Both the position numbers and the translations under genes were made by a program. The notes under the pieces were generated by a model. The model saw nothing but the letters and a program-made list of their open reading frames with translations, made no database searches and was not told where the DNA came from. From positions 8,895,928 to 8,959,927 of the forward strand of contig NC_080711.1 of the NCBI RefSeq assembly GCF_019097595.1: a DNA stretch of 64,000 nt, in the 5' to 3' direction. This DNA comes from Hemibagrus wyckioides. Taxonomy: Eukaryota; Chordata; Actinopteri; Siluriformes; Bagridae. Positions 13,056 to 25,480 of the stretch are shown here, one piece after another (position 1 is the first letter of the stretch; each line of letters begins with the position of its first letter).

Positions 13056-16000
13056 GTATAATCACTTGTTCATGCAGTACTGGAATGGATCTGTGTGCAA
13101 ATGTGTGCAAATGTGTAATGAACACTTTTAGTATATATATATGGAATAAATCACGGTGGACAGTACACAATGCAAATCTGACAGAGAGAAAAAGCCAGAG
13201 AGAGTATAGAGGATGATGAAGACAATTATATCAGGTTGTTAATTTATTCATTCATTTATTTGTTTGTTTGTTTATTTAATGTTTAATTAATTATATTAGA
13301 TGAGAAACTGCATTTCATAAAAAAATAAATAAATGTGCCTTCTTATTTTATACAGTTTCTAAAAGCCTGTTTTTCAGTTTCAGTTTTTCAGACGCAGTGG
13401 TTGAGTGATTATTTAGTATGCCAGTGTAGTAAATATGTGTAATTTAAGATCCTTTTATCAGATAAAATCTGAGGCAGTCAACGCTAAAGCTTAGGATAAA
13501 AAATGTATGCTGTCTGAGAAGTCTGAGACTGATGGATCATTGGTGAGAAACAGTGTCGGGTTTTATATGTAGGTATATGGTAGTGTAAAGCACAGGGGGA
13601 AATCCCCATCTAGCTCCCTAATGAGATCTTTAATTCTTATAAATTTTCTGTGTGGAACTTTACAGAGGATCCCTTTCGGGAAAAGATTTAAAGTAATCCT
13701 GCTTTAGAAAGCTAGAAACGTATAAACATTTTTTTGGCCACGTTTTTGTCTTTTCCTCCTTCATTTTCAGTGTATACATGCATCCTTACAGCTGTTTTCT
13801 TATTAAAGTTCTTTGAATAAATACGTGGCATTTTTGAGGATGTCTTGGACTTCCTGGAGTTATTTTTAATGAAACGGACAGTCATTTTTAGAGCCCTCTT
13901 TTACCTTTGATATTAATTGCATTTCAATGACTCTTCCACTAGACTCTTCCCTCTCTGCTGAAATGCCACAAGAACTTTTTTCTACAGCGAATAATGAGAG
14001 CCGAGCAGCTTTGTGTCTGGTCTGCTACATACGTAGCTGTATTTCTCCAGCATTCTTAAAAAATTTAAAATGATTATTACATTTAAACATGACAACTAAG
14101 TGTCCAAGAAACTTCTAGCCGATATATTCAGGGAGAAGGAAGAAAAGTTTAGAAGCATGTGAGTGCATGTTCAGAGAGATATTGAAAGGTGAGGGTGAGA
14201 AAGACATTATCTTCCTCTTGGTATATACACATGGCTTAGTGAAGTGGCGAACAGGGAGTGGGTGAGTGGGTGTAATGGATAATTATTACATGATAATGAT
14301 CTGTTTGAACACAAACACTCAAGCGCACGCCATCCACCTTCAAGAGCACAGCTGAAGGGCTCCTGTCCTTCAGATCAGATGATGGAGTGTGTGGGTGCTT
14401 TTTAAGTTTGTTTGTGTGTGTGTGTGTGTGTGTGTGTTTGTGTGTGTGTGTCTGTTTGCCTTTTCATGTCACTGTAGTCATAGTGCATCAGTAGTGAGCG
14501 GTGTCTGTTTGATGTATTGTTCATGTTTTGGTCTGTTCCTGTACACTGTTTGGGTTGGTGTTAAAAGTATTGTCTGGAACATCCTCAGTGTTATTAGACG
14601 GTCTGCGCTGACCTGATCGGGGGTTACAGTGGATTAATTAGAAAAATGTCGCTTTCTGTTAATTGTAAAATATGAAAAAAGACTAAAGAGTTTAAGCGTG
14701 TGTGTGTGTTTCCATTACTTTTGATTTTCACTTCATTATATTTTTTTATTACATGCAGTTTAGTCTAAGCATGGTTTTGATAGTTTGTGTTAGTTCTTAT
14801 TTTTCTGAGAGATATTTCAAGTTTCTCCGCTTCAGACGTTTTCAAGATCCAAAGTCATTTTTATGATTTCTTGATCTTCTTTATCTGGTCTTTATAGACA
14901 ATTGAATAAATACACCCTGCACACAGTAAAAGAGATGTAATAAATCATCTCCATGTAGAGGCTCTTGATTTTGCTAACTTAGTAGGATATGAGTTTAAAT
15001 TCCCAGCACTGACGTGAGAACGTAACAATACGTTTTTCTTTGTAAAAATGCGAGGACGATCTCAACCGCTGTACTAGAATTTGATTAAACGTCAACTAAT
15101 AGCATAGTCTTGTGGGGAAAAATAAACAAAAGAAATGAAATAATAATGATGAGGTCATCACACAGATTTCATTTCAGATTTGTAAAAATATCTTCATTCA
15201 GTCATAGTGTGTATGTGTATTTGATCATGATTACTATTTTTATTTATTACTGAGAGAAAATAATCCGGTTACATATCATTTTAACGGCAAAACTGGCAAA
15301 TGAGGAGCACTAAAAATGGAAAGCTGGATCAGTTTTAGTTAGTTGTAATAATCTGTTAGGACAGGAAGAGATTTATCAAAGATGTTTTAATCACATTTCC
15401 TTGATATCACTGTTGAGAACTCCTTATAATAACACAAATTGGACAGCAAATCTCTGCACTGTTGTTACCCATAAAGGAACTAGAGCGTTCCCACAAGTCC
15501 TAAATCCCAATTTAACACCTGAGTCTAATAACTCTGCTCTATGTGCGCTCATATTTCAGAATAAGGACTAAAGAACGAGAAACGGGGAGAGCACAGTTGG
15601 TTGTCCGTTTTGTTGTTTTTTTCAATCTCAGGCCTTGACTGATGCGCTGCCCGACTGCATGTGCTTGCGCATACATGTTCTTCCTTCCATGTCTGATCTA
15701 GCCATCAGACTATATGACTTTGCATATTCAGTCTGTGTAACGCTGTGTGTTCTGGATGGCTGAGTGTCTGAGTTCCTCTCCCTGGCAGAGCAGTCATATC
15801 CTCTGCATTTAAGCATCTGTCTCTTCCATAATGCATGGCACAGTGTCTCAGCCCTGATCCCCGTGCCCACTCTTGCACTCCACACCTTCCTTATTCCGGC
15901 TTATTCCAGCTTATTCAGGCTTACTCATGCCTTCCCTGCCTCATTCCACCTTTTTGTATCTATCTCTGATCTTGATAAGACAGACTCCAGTCCATTTTGC

Positions 16001-17396
16001 TCATCCAGGATTAGTGTGCAGCACTCACTGTAATTCCGGCTTACATACTCTTTTTCTGCCGGTTACTCATTCTGTTCATCCACCTCTGACTCCATTCAAG
16101 TCTCTGTTTCAGCTAGGATTTTCAAAGAAAACAAGAAAGGGGGGGGGAAAAATGGAATCGCTGTACAGCAAACTGTTGGATTAATAGCTGGCCGTGGCAT
16201 GTGCTTAATACCTAAAGCCCTTATCGCTTGAATAATTCTTTAATATTAGATGGATTTCAAATCCACTAATCTTCAGTTTCATAAAGTAGCTCTCAGAGTG
16301 GTGGCACATTGGTTAATTAGAGTTATGAATTAGAAATTGAATTACTCTGCGAAGTTCCTCTGCTCAGTAAATCATTCTCCTAGCGGAAGGACCTAAGCTG
16401 TGGTTTTGTGGCTTGGGTTAAATCCAGCCATGTGAAAGCTAATGCAGTCTCTCTCGTTTATGTGTTGACAGTTGGGCCGAGTGGGGTGTCGTGTCTAAAA
16501 GAGTATAGTATTGATTTCAGTGCCCTTGTTTTACCCTGCTGCAGTGTGCTGTGGCTTTGGGTATTAGAAAGCTGTTTTTTTTTCTCCTTAGTACAGTGAT
16601 GTTAGATTTATAGACTTAGTTACAAATGGGGACAATTAACCACCAGGTTAAGTGTCATAAAAATTAACTGACTTTAATATAATTCTACCTTTTCAACGAT
16701 GCTAAAATATTATATTTAAACATTTAAAATGTTCAATTTCTGTTTATGCTCTATTTTAATGTCAATTAACAGCAATTAAAACTTTTATAAATATGATTAT
16801 AATATTATGAGTTATTTTATAGTTTAAGATATGATTATAATTAACTATAAAAAGCCCAGTTGAATGGAAAATAGTATTTAAAAAATAATTATAATGAATT
16901 ACAGCACAAGCAATGCAGCTGCAATTTAATAATAAATGAGAAAAATGCATTATTGGGCTGACACAAAATACCCTTTTCTAGGTTCTAGGATTAAAAAAAT
17001 TGGAAACAACCAAATAAGTAAATATATCAATGACCTTAATATATTTTGAAAAAATGTGCGTAATGTTTAAATATTTTGAGAAATTTATATTAATAAAAAA
17101 AAAAATTGTTCACTATGATTTTAATACCCTTCTTGAAACAGGCACAATGACAAGAAATCCCATTTACATTACTAGTATCATAAACACCAGGGGGATTCAA
17201 TTATTTCTTAGGAAAACTGTCTGTGTCAAAATTAATTTCAGCACATCAACCTGAGATTAATGATTAATTAAAAAGATTAAAAGTTATTTTGTTTTCTTCA
17301 TGTGTTTCGACTTAACTAATACTCTACAGTAATGTATAAGAAGTACTGTATAGAGAAAACGTTCTCTTGAAACTGACCTGGGATTTTTTTTCTTGT
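13056..17396. other. intronic DNA, no gene seen
   Basis: Mostly AT-rich unique sequence. It contains a (GT)n tract at 14412-14452 and an A/T-rich stretch at 16660-17290. Sequence at 16190-16395 has the texture of a conserved non-coding element (GGATTAATAGCTGGCC, TTGGTTAATTAGAG). Short open frames have no recognisable product. Confidence 0.45.
14412..14452. repeat. (GT)n microsatellite
   Basis: GT dinucleotides with a single TTT interruption. Confidence 0.95.
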
Positions 17397-17760
17397 TTGT
17401 ATCACGTCCTCGTCTGCCACTCCAGAATTTCCAGACTAGAATTCCCATGATCCCCAGCCTGTCACACTGTCACATGATCACTAGCCGAACCTCTTATATA
17501 ACTCCATATAAAACCCGGACTCTTGTTGTGTCTTTACCGAGTCTCACTCCCGCACCGAGACTGTGATATTTTCTGCATCTTTCACTGTTTTCTTTTTTTT
17601 AATCCAGTCTGCTTCACGTTTACTCCTTTAGCTATGTCTCGGCTTATGTTTATTTGTTAACGACCATTTGTCTGACGCTCATTCTCACCCTATTGTTTTT
17701 TCTGTCTGATCAACTTGCACCTGCACCTGCTGGTTAATCATCTGTCTGCCTGTATGATAT
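17397..17760 (+). mobile_element. LTR-like fragment, possibly a solo LTR of a fish Ty3/gypsy-type element
   Basis: The order of segments resembles fish retrotransposon LTRs: GAATTCCCATGATCCCC, TATATAA at 17495-17501 and TATAAAA at 17507-17513, a run of short C/T-rich words (GTCTTTACCGAGTCTCAC), then GCACCTGCACCTGCTGGTTA and CTGTCTGCCTG. No internal gag or pol sequence is present. I could not place exact ends or a target-site duplication. Confidence 0.4.
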
Positions 17761-18792
17761 TAGATAAGCACAATATGCCTCATGATGCTCATAAATTGTT
17801 ATTAAAATTACTTCCTAAATGACAGCTTCTTCTATTCAGACTGTAACTGAAGACCTGAGCTCCCAATCAAGCTAACAGGCAAGTAATGATTCTGTGCTTG
17901 AATAAAACCAGTAAAAAAAAAAAAAATCATATACAGTATTAACCCAAGAACACATCAGATAGGACAACTGTTCTGTCCTTTTTTCGAACCTGGATGCATT
18001 CCAGATTTGAATCAGAATAAAAATCACTTCCATTCAGTTTTTCACGGTAAACGTTGCCACAAAGCAGCATGAAAGAAATCCAGGTTTAGATCTATTGCTT
18101 TAATGAGGTCATAACAGTGAGTGAAATCTCCCCGCAATGGAATAAGCAAGAAATATTGAGACAAGCCAGACTCATAAAGGAATCCAACCTCATCTCAGCC
18201 AGACCGTAATATGCTTTTGGAGGAAACATTGGAATTTCCTTTAATACACTGGATACATCATCAAATTTGTGCTGTTGCATTGTGAAAGCTGGCAAATATC
18301 TCTATTCTGTAATTATAGCTGCCAGGCAATGACTCGTATACTAAACAGCTTTGACTAGTTCCGAGTGGCACATGGCCTGTCCCATGGGCTCTTCCTACAG
18401 TTTGACTCTGCGAATGCACTAATAGACTGCCTCCACTGTACAGTGTGAGCCAGGCTTAATCCGTCTAGGGGATATGTGGCACACTCCACCTTCCCCCGCT
18501 CAACCATAACAGCCTGCACTAGAAAAGCCTGCCAGCATATCTGATCTTTCTGATATCCCCCACGTGAGACCTGTGCTGGCCCTGGATTAATAATGAATAA
18601 AAATAAGAGACAGGGTAGACGTATTGATTTTAATCTATTCAGGCCTCTCCTTCATTCCTCTCATTTATTTTCTAACTCTTTTCAAAGAGGCGAGGTTGGC
18701 ATGGAGTCAAAGCTGGGGTGGTGGGTTGATGAGAACAAACTGCGGTATTCCCCTCTGCACCTGCCCTGCCACTCTCACTCCATCCATCCACA

Positions 18793-18833
<41 letters not shown>

Positions 18834-19346
18834 GGGTCATTGCAGCCCCTCTGTACTCTCCATCAGGCATCTTTTGTTTGTCAAGCTAACACTTACAGTA
18901 CCGAAACAACACCCACATATGTATTTCGTTAAAAACATCAACTTTACCATCACTGGGTAAAAGATAGAGATGACACATGATGTGATTTGACACTTCTAGT
19001 ACACTAGGAGTCAGTCTCAGCAGGGGAGCAAAAGCAGCATTAGACATAAACAGCCTATTATGAAACCTAAAGAGCTTAGAGAGCCCACTGATGTCGTTTG
19101 CAGCGGAGGCAAACTGCAGTTAGTATACTGTGGTAGAGAGGCATAATTATGTGCAGTAGCTAGTGTGAATATTGGATATTCGCTACAGTTTGCAATCCGA
19201 AACTGACGAAATTCCCAAACAAGGATATTGTATACACTTTTCCCTCACTCTTAATTTGCTTTAGAGTGTCTACCAGATGCCTAAAAGTAATTTAGCCATC
19301 AAGAAGTCTTGTAGGTTTAAAATATGGATTTTTAAGAAAATTCCTG
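17761..19346. other. intronic DNA, no gene seen
   Basis: Contains a (CT)n microsatellite at 18797-18832 and a poly-A run at 17914-17927. Sequence at 18090-18560 is low-repeat but shows no coding signal. Confidence 0.45.
18797..18832. repeat. (CT)n microsatellite
   Basis: Continuous CT dinucleotides. The open plus-strand frames across it are artefacts of the repeat. Confidence 0.95.
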
Positions 19347-19452
19347 TTGGCATCTCTAAATTGTCCATAGCTTATGAAATAGTGTGAGTTTGTGCCTCAT
19401 CCAGGGTATCCCCTGGTATAGACGCCAGGTTCCCTGTGACCCTGTCTAGGAA
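19347..19452 (+). repeat. fish SINE fragment, plus strand
   Basis: TTGGCATCTCTAAATTGTCC, then CATCCAGGGTATCCCC and GCCAGGTTCCCTGTGACCC correspond to the 3' half of the repeat that is fuller at 32155 and 58861. Confidence 0.6.
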
Positions 19453-19732
19453 AATCAGACCAGAAAAAAGGAAAGATGGGATTAATTGTCTTTTTGTTGA
19501 CTTAAACCACAGGTTTGAATCCCAGAAATGACAAAAAGACAAAAGCTCCATGTTTGAGGGTGAGAGGGATGGCATTACTCTCTCTCCTGTCCACAGTGAG
19601 CTCATATAAACGCCATCTACACTTTCTGTATCCATGAGCTCACAGACGTCCGTGAATGACTGGCAATCTCTGAATGTGTTATACTGCCCTATGATGCAGC
19701 ATGAGCAGCATCACAGACGTTTTTGGTCATTT

Positions 19733-19890
19733 GCTATTCAGCCGCAGCGACATTTGATGAGTTATCCCAGGCCATTACTCTGACAACATGATCCTGTAGT
19801 ACACCTGACCTGCACATTTTAGTGTTCTCACTACTTTAGTACACTCATGCTGGAATGTTAAACGAGTGATTTGTTGGATATTATATCCAG
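19733..19890 (+). repeat. dispersed repeat, copy A (about 155 bp)
   Basis: Shares TGATGAGTTATCCCA, GCACATTTTAGTGTTCT, CTACTTTAGTACACTC and GTGATTTGTTGGAT with copy B at 21936-22100 in the same order and orientation. It is an interspersed repeat of unknown class. Confidence 0.6.
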
Positions 19891-20945
19891 CCAGAACTGA
19901 AGGAGGCATGTGTTTGCCCCGCCCTCGCTGTCATGTGATAGCAGAGAGATGGGTGGAAATTGGCAAGACCAAACTTGGGAGAAATATCATACAGTAAATA
20001 CATTTCTCATCTCTTTGCCTCTAGGACTGTTATTAGGACTATTTTAATTAAACAAAAATTAAAGGGAAGAAGAAAGCTATTAAAGTGATCAATGTACCGT
20101 ACTGTTCTAATGTATTAAATCTTCCCCTAAAACATCAAATGGATTAGTAATTGTCTGTTACTATTTAACTGAATATTACTACATAAGACAGTGCAGGGTT
20201 ACAATGTGTTTGCAGGAGAATAATAACTGAAATTGTCTTTGATTACAGCATGAAACTAATGTAGACTGAACACAGTGTTCACAAGCTACAAATATTTGTA
20301 TGAACCCATATGATTATGGAATCTAACGATTAGTCTAATGAGAACATTAACACTCTAAATAATCCTAATTGAGTATAAATATCCTGATGGTCTCGTATGA
20401 GATATATCATATTGCCTTATCTTATCTATAGCATATGCAGAGGAGGGAGCATGCACACATATTTAAACTAAAAACCATACCACATACCTCACCTCGCTCA
20501 CAAGAATAAAATGAAGAAGCAGTGCATCGGCAAAAGAAATAAAACATAAATAAAATTCGAACGCTGACAATGAACAGAAATTGCTAAAAACATCCCAAGG
20601 CTCAAGCCATCAATTTATGTTAGGTCTAGGGGACCTTACCTAACACTACAAACTAGTCAGCAAAGCTCCTCATCATTTATTCCTCTCTGTCGAAGCCCTC
20701 CGAAAGATGCTTATGTGCACAATTAAATTAATTTGCCATAACACTGGCCTTACAAAAACTTTGATTGATTATTCATATAGGTATATGCTAACAGCTAACA
20801 GTTGCAACACAACAGCTAACCTCACACAGCATTTAAATCCGCGTGACTGGAGTCTGCTAAAGCAAATTCAGAAATCCAAAATGATGCTGCATTTTTAGCT
20901 TGTGTATTTACATTTTTTTAATTCATACCACTGAAATATCCTCTA

Positions 20946-20986
<41 letters not shown>

Positions 20987-21935
20987 GTCCACACACATTA
21001 TAACAACATGATATATTACACGTTATGTCGGCTATAATGCAATAAAAATATTAGATTAGATCAGAAAATAAATTTGCCCATTTTTAGCAAACAATGTTGA
21101 GGAGCTGTAATCAATACAATCACTGATGCCATTAATCAACACATCTGCCACGATGGCAGCATATGGAGAGAAACACATTAGCGAGCGTCTGCTTGATGTT
21201 CAAATCCATAACAATCTGCAGGAGTGGGGAGAGAAAACTCTGTCTGCAAAATGTGAGCCAAAAACATTTGTGGTGTTAAAAATTTCTTTGACGTTGCCAT
21301 GCTGGAGATGAGAACAGCAAAAACTCTAGAAAAGTTCAGCTCACTGTTTCCATGATAAGTAGCTACTACTTTTTTAACTACATCTTTATTTATTCATTCA
21401 TTCATTTACTTATTTATTCGTTAGTTTGATTATTAATTTATTCTCATATATATCCAAATAAGAAAGATACACACACACACACACACAAACTTTCTTTGTA
21501 CACATATTCCCAAATCTTCTAATTTCTTCAAATTCTGAAAATATGTTTTGTCTGTTCAATTAGAAGTTAGGATTTTAGCATAAAAAAAATCAGGTTTGAG
21601 GGGACTTTATGAAGAAAATAGTAATTAACGATGAAGTACCAATGCCTTGATTGTTTAAAACCAAGTAACATGTAATAAATAAATTATAAATATAATCAGT
21701 ATGATCTTATCAACTTTTATTCTTAAACTCTAGCTGTTTAATATCTGTGTATTTTTTGTTAACCTGGCTCCTTATTGTGATCTTTTCATAAAGGACAACA
21801 GTAAGAAAGTCAATTAAACATTATTTCATATAGTTTACATATTATATTTTCCATAAATTAGATGTATCAAAGTATGTTATAGGCAAAAAACCCCCAGTTT
21901 TAGTCAAAAGCTGCTTTTTGTTTGGTGAGTTTTTG
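19891..21935. other. intronic DNA, no gene seen
   Basis: AT-rich, with (CT)n at 20950-20982 and a short (CA)n at 21471-21487. No coding frame is supported. Confidence 0.45.
20950..20982. repeat. (CT)n microsatellite
   Basis: Continuous CT dinucleotides. Confidence 0.95.
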
Positions 21936-22100
21936 CCAGAATTCAGCTGTAGCAATATCTGATGAGTTATCCCATACTGCTCAACTTCAACACCACTGCT
22001 TTAGATCACTGCTTCTTAATACAAGTTCTGTACATTTTAGTGTTCTTCCTACTTTAATGCACTCACGCTGACTTTTAAGTGGGTGATTTGTTGGATGGTG
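21936..22100 (+). repeat. dispersed repeat, copy B (about 165 bp)
   Basis: Partner of copy A at 19733-19890. The shared words appear in the same order: TGATGAGTTATCCCA, GTACATTTTAGTGTTCT, CTACTTTAATGCACTC, GTGATTTGTTGGAT. Both flanks differ from copy A. Confidence 0.6.
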
Positions 22101-22377
22101 AATCTGGTGTACGGCAGCAGAACAATAAAAGGGCAGGCTGTACTCCATGAGCATGGCCTTGAATCACACACTACATTATTTTTAAAGACCATCATTTTTA
22201 AAGCAAAATTTCAGGCATGTCAGACAAGCCAGTACAATCCTTCCATTTGTACAAAAAGGGGTAGACATTTTTAGACTAGATGCTATGAATTAGGCCAAAT
22301 CATATGCTCCACTGAAAATCTCTAAACCCTAAACTCACATTATTAATATGACTCATGAATCATTTTCACTAACTGTT

Positions 22378-22590
22378 GTATCCGGGGAACGCTGGAAGCG
22401 AGGCGGGAATACACACTGGATGAGACACCAGTTCGTTGCAGAACACACTCACACACATTCACACTCACCAATCCATCTACTGGCATGTTTTGGGAAACCA
22501 GAAAACCCATAAGGACATGGAAAGAACATGCAACACCACAGAGGCAGCATCCTGAGCTCAGAATCAAACCTGGAACCCTGGAGCAACAAA
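22378..22590 (-). repeat. fish SINE copy, minus strand
   Basis: GAGGCGGGAATACACACTGG, CACCAGTTCGTTGCAGAAC, ACTCACACACATTCACACTC, GGAAACCAGAAAACCC, GGAAAGAACATGCAAC and GAATCAAACCTGGAACCCTG follow the reverse-complement order of the family seen at 58861-59180. Confidence 0.7.
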
Positions 22591-23879
22591 TCCAGATTTC
22601 ACTTAAAAAACACTCCCTGATAGGCAGTATTTCCAGTAATGGTGATTGTCACTATTTCATTCAGATGTAGTGGCATTAAAACATTTCAAAACTTTAATAT
22701 TCCCAAGTGGCAGACCTTGCCTTAAAAGAACCTTTTATTGCATGTAGCATAAGCAAGAATTAATCATAAAAATCTACCTTCTGACATTTCTCTGTTGCCT
22801 AGAGCCAATCGTATCCAAGGTGCCAGGATAAGTAAAATCCGTAAGCCCAATTTCAGTGACATCACTTTAATGATGGTAATAATCTTAATGTCTATGCTGA
22901 ACCCAAAACTGTCTTGCTCTTTTTGTTCCACACTGTAGTAAATCATCTCATCAATCGATTTAGCTGTTGGCTCTAAAGGTCATGTTTAGCTTGTGGTCAT
23001 CATCATCATCATGTCTCAGAAAGGAAAGTGTGTATTGTGGGATGATCCCGGTGGGTGAGATAATGTGATCTCCGGCTCGGCTGGCTGAGCAGCGCTCTCT
23101 GTGGAGATTAGGGTAGAATGTAGCCCGGGGCTGAGGAACACCATGTGGGACTGAGAGTATTGCAGCTGTCTAGACTTTGCAGCACTTGTAATCCTTAACT
23201 CCATCTGTGAGATGGCAGCGCTCGATGGAGGAAGCCAAGTGAACAGCAGAGTAGAAGGGCGAAGTGCCTGAGGTGCTTGCTCCATTTAACTACCATTTAG
23301 GCTTTTACAGGGATCACAATAATTCTGACATTAAATTGCGTTTTAGCTACATAATGCACAGCCCAACATGTGCATACATTACAAATTCAAATGAAGAAAA
23401 AGATCTTTACTGTATACTTATACTTTTCTGCATGCTCATTATATCCTTGAGGGTCAGAAGATTTTAAAAACTGTAGTGAAATACTGAGGTAATGAGGATG
23501 AATTCAAAGAGATCAGCGTGAAAAAAAGGTATTGACGTTTCCTTTCATAAACCATGAAGTAGAGTTAAATTATATTTCATGGCTATAGTGGATGGTGGAT
23601 GGAAAATGGTAGAGAACTCGCAATTACACCAATATCACTTACTGATTTGACATAAACCATCGTGATATTTTCAGACTTTTGGGTACTGTGATATCACATA
23701 GTTCTCTTTTGTGAATGTTTACTTATGTTGCAAAACAAGCAAGCTTCAAGCTGTGCTCATAAGCTGACTTTTTTTTTTTTTAATAGGAAAATCTGATCTG
23801 TATTATTGTGACTGTCTAAAAAATTACCATAGTAAAGAATTGCAATTTGAAGCCACATCAATATTTCCACATGCCTAAT
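22591..23879. other. intronic DNA, no gene seen
   Basis: Unique sequence with a short CAT repeat near 23000 and a poly-T run at 23770-23781. A GC-richer patch at 23040-23280 has a frame of 89 codons without any recognisable motif. Confidence 0.45.
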
Positions 23880-24125
23880 AAATGGATGGATGGATGGATC
23901 AAATGACTAATCGATTGAAAGAAGGATAAACAGATGAATAAATGGACAGACAGAAAGATGGATTGAGATACATCAATGATTTGACAGATAAAGGTATGTA
24001 TAGATGGATGAGTGGACAGACAGATGGATGTATAGATGGTAGATAGATGGATCAGCGATAAATAAAGAAATGGACAGACAGATGGTTTGATACCTGGATG
24101 GATGGATAGATGGATGGACAGATGA
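23880..24125. repeat. degenerate (GGAT/GATA/GACA)n tetranucleotide tract
   Basis: GGATGGATGGATGGAT at the left grades into mixed GATAGATG, GGACAGAC and GATGGATA units over about 245 bp. A 119-codon open frame on the minus strand (HPSIHLSIHPSI-type) is a by-product of the repeat. Confidence 0.85.
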
Positions 24126-24590
24126 ATGGCCTGTCTACAGTGATCTCTGTCTTTCCTAACCTCAGAGATATTATTCATTTTATCCGTATTAGTGTAGAAA
24201 TGTAAAAGCTGTTCCAAAAGAGGGGATGAAGATTATTTTAAATTAATGTGTGATAAGCCTTTGTCTCTATCATCATCATCATCACCATCAGCAGCAGCAG
24301 CAGTAGAGCATCCATGTTTATAAGCATTCATACTAGCTGCTTACCAAGATGATAAAATGTGTGATAAAACAAAAGCGGTCTGCAAAAAGAACTCTGCTTC
24401 AGGCAGCAGATGGTGAATAGCAGTGGAAAGGAGTAGAAGAGCAAATGATAAAAAAAAAGAAAGATGTGGAAAGGAAAAAAAATTGTTCGAGTGAAATAAA
24501 TAAATAAATCTGTATGAGTTCAAGTTGAATGAAGTCGAATTCACCAAAAGGTGAGGTTTTTAAGCCACAGGGCAGGCAATATGTCTGTTG

Positions 24591-25045
24591 CAGGGATGTA
24601 ACTAAATCCTAATACAATATTTGGATTGAACAATACACACAGTTGATAGATTATCCTGATTGTACAGGGCATCTGGTTTGTATGTGGACTCGGGCCACAA
24701 AAAGTGTATTGAAAAGTATATAGAAAGGTGGACAAGCAAAAAAAGACAACGATGGTCCATAGTAACTTCCTAGTCTACCAGTTTGTTTAGCCAACGAATG
24801 GGAGCAGGTACAAACAAAAAGAAATTGATGGAATTTTACAAAATCAATCTCTTAGTTGAGACCGATGATGAGCTTGAGTGTAGTTTCAGCATTCACAGAC
24901 CATGCTAGCTTTTCTACCTCTGGGTGTTTCCATATTTAAATAAAAAGAATGCCTTTGGGTTTAGGCCACGCCCTATTCAGATTTCAATCCGAATACACAC
25001 GCAGATATGGAACAGATAAATGCAATAGCATTGTTTACATCCCTA
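24591..25045. mobile_element. non-autonomous hAT-type element (455 bp)
   Basis: Left end CAGGGATGTAAC and right end TTTACATCCCTA form a short terminal inverted repeat of the kind common in fish hAT elements. The 8 bases outside each end match at 6 positions: GTCTGTTG (24583-24590) and GTCTGTAC (25046-25053). No transposase coding is present. The mismatches in the duplication and the terminal base leave some doubt about the exact right end. Confidence 0.6.
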
Positions 25046-25060
25046 GTCTGTACATTTTAG

Positions 25061-25480
25061 TGAACACAGTATCGTCATGGTTACTCCAGACTCAAACACA
25101 TAATCCATTTCGTGGAATCCTCAGCCCAAGAATGAACTACAAACCCAGTTACAGTTCCCCAGGCTTCCCAGAACAGCCACCTGTTCCCAATTAACCCTCT
25201 ATATAAATAACCCATTCTTTCACTGAATCTTGTCAGAGCCTCTCTCCTAGCACACTACTAGTGACATTATTGAGCCTTGTGTTTGTGTACACACTGTTCT
25301 GGTATTGACCCTGTCTCGTTCGTTTATTCAGTTCAGCCTTGCCTAGTTAAGTCTGTCTGATAATTTGCCTGTCTATCGACTTTGAATTTAGTTTGCCCTT
25401 TTAGTTTTGTCTGCTTCGTTTAATAAACCCTTCACTTTTTGTTTGAACCTTGTGTGTGCCTCGCACGTAGCAGTGTAACA
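25061..25480 (+). mobile_element. LTR-like unit, possible solo LTR of a fish retrotransposon
   Basis: The sequence starts TGAACA and ends TGTAACA. It carries a TATA-like TATATAAATA at 25200-25209 and an AATAAA at 25422-25427, spaced about 215 bp apart, with C/T-rich short words between, as in fish Ty3/gypsy LTRs. No target-site duplication or internal coding region is visible, so the boundaries are approximate. Confidence 0.45.
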
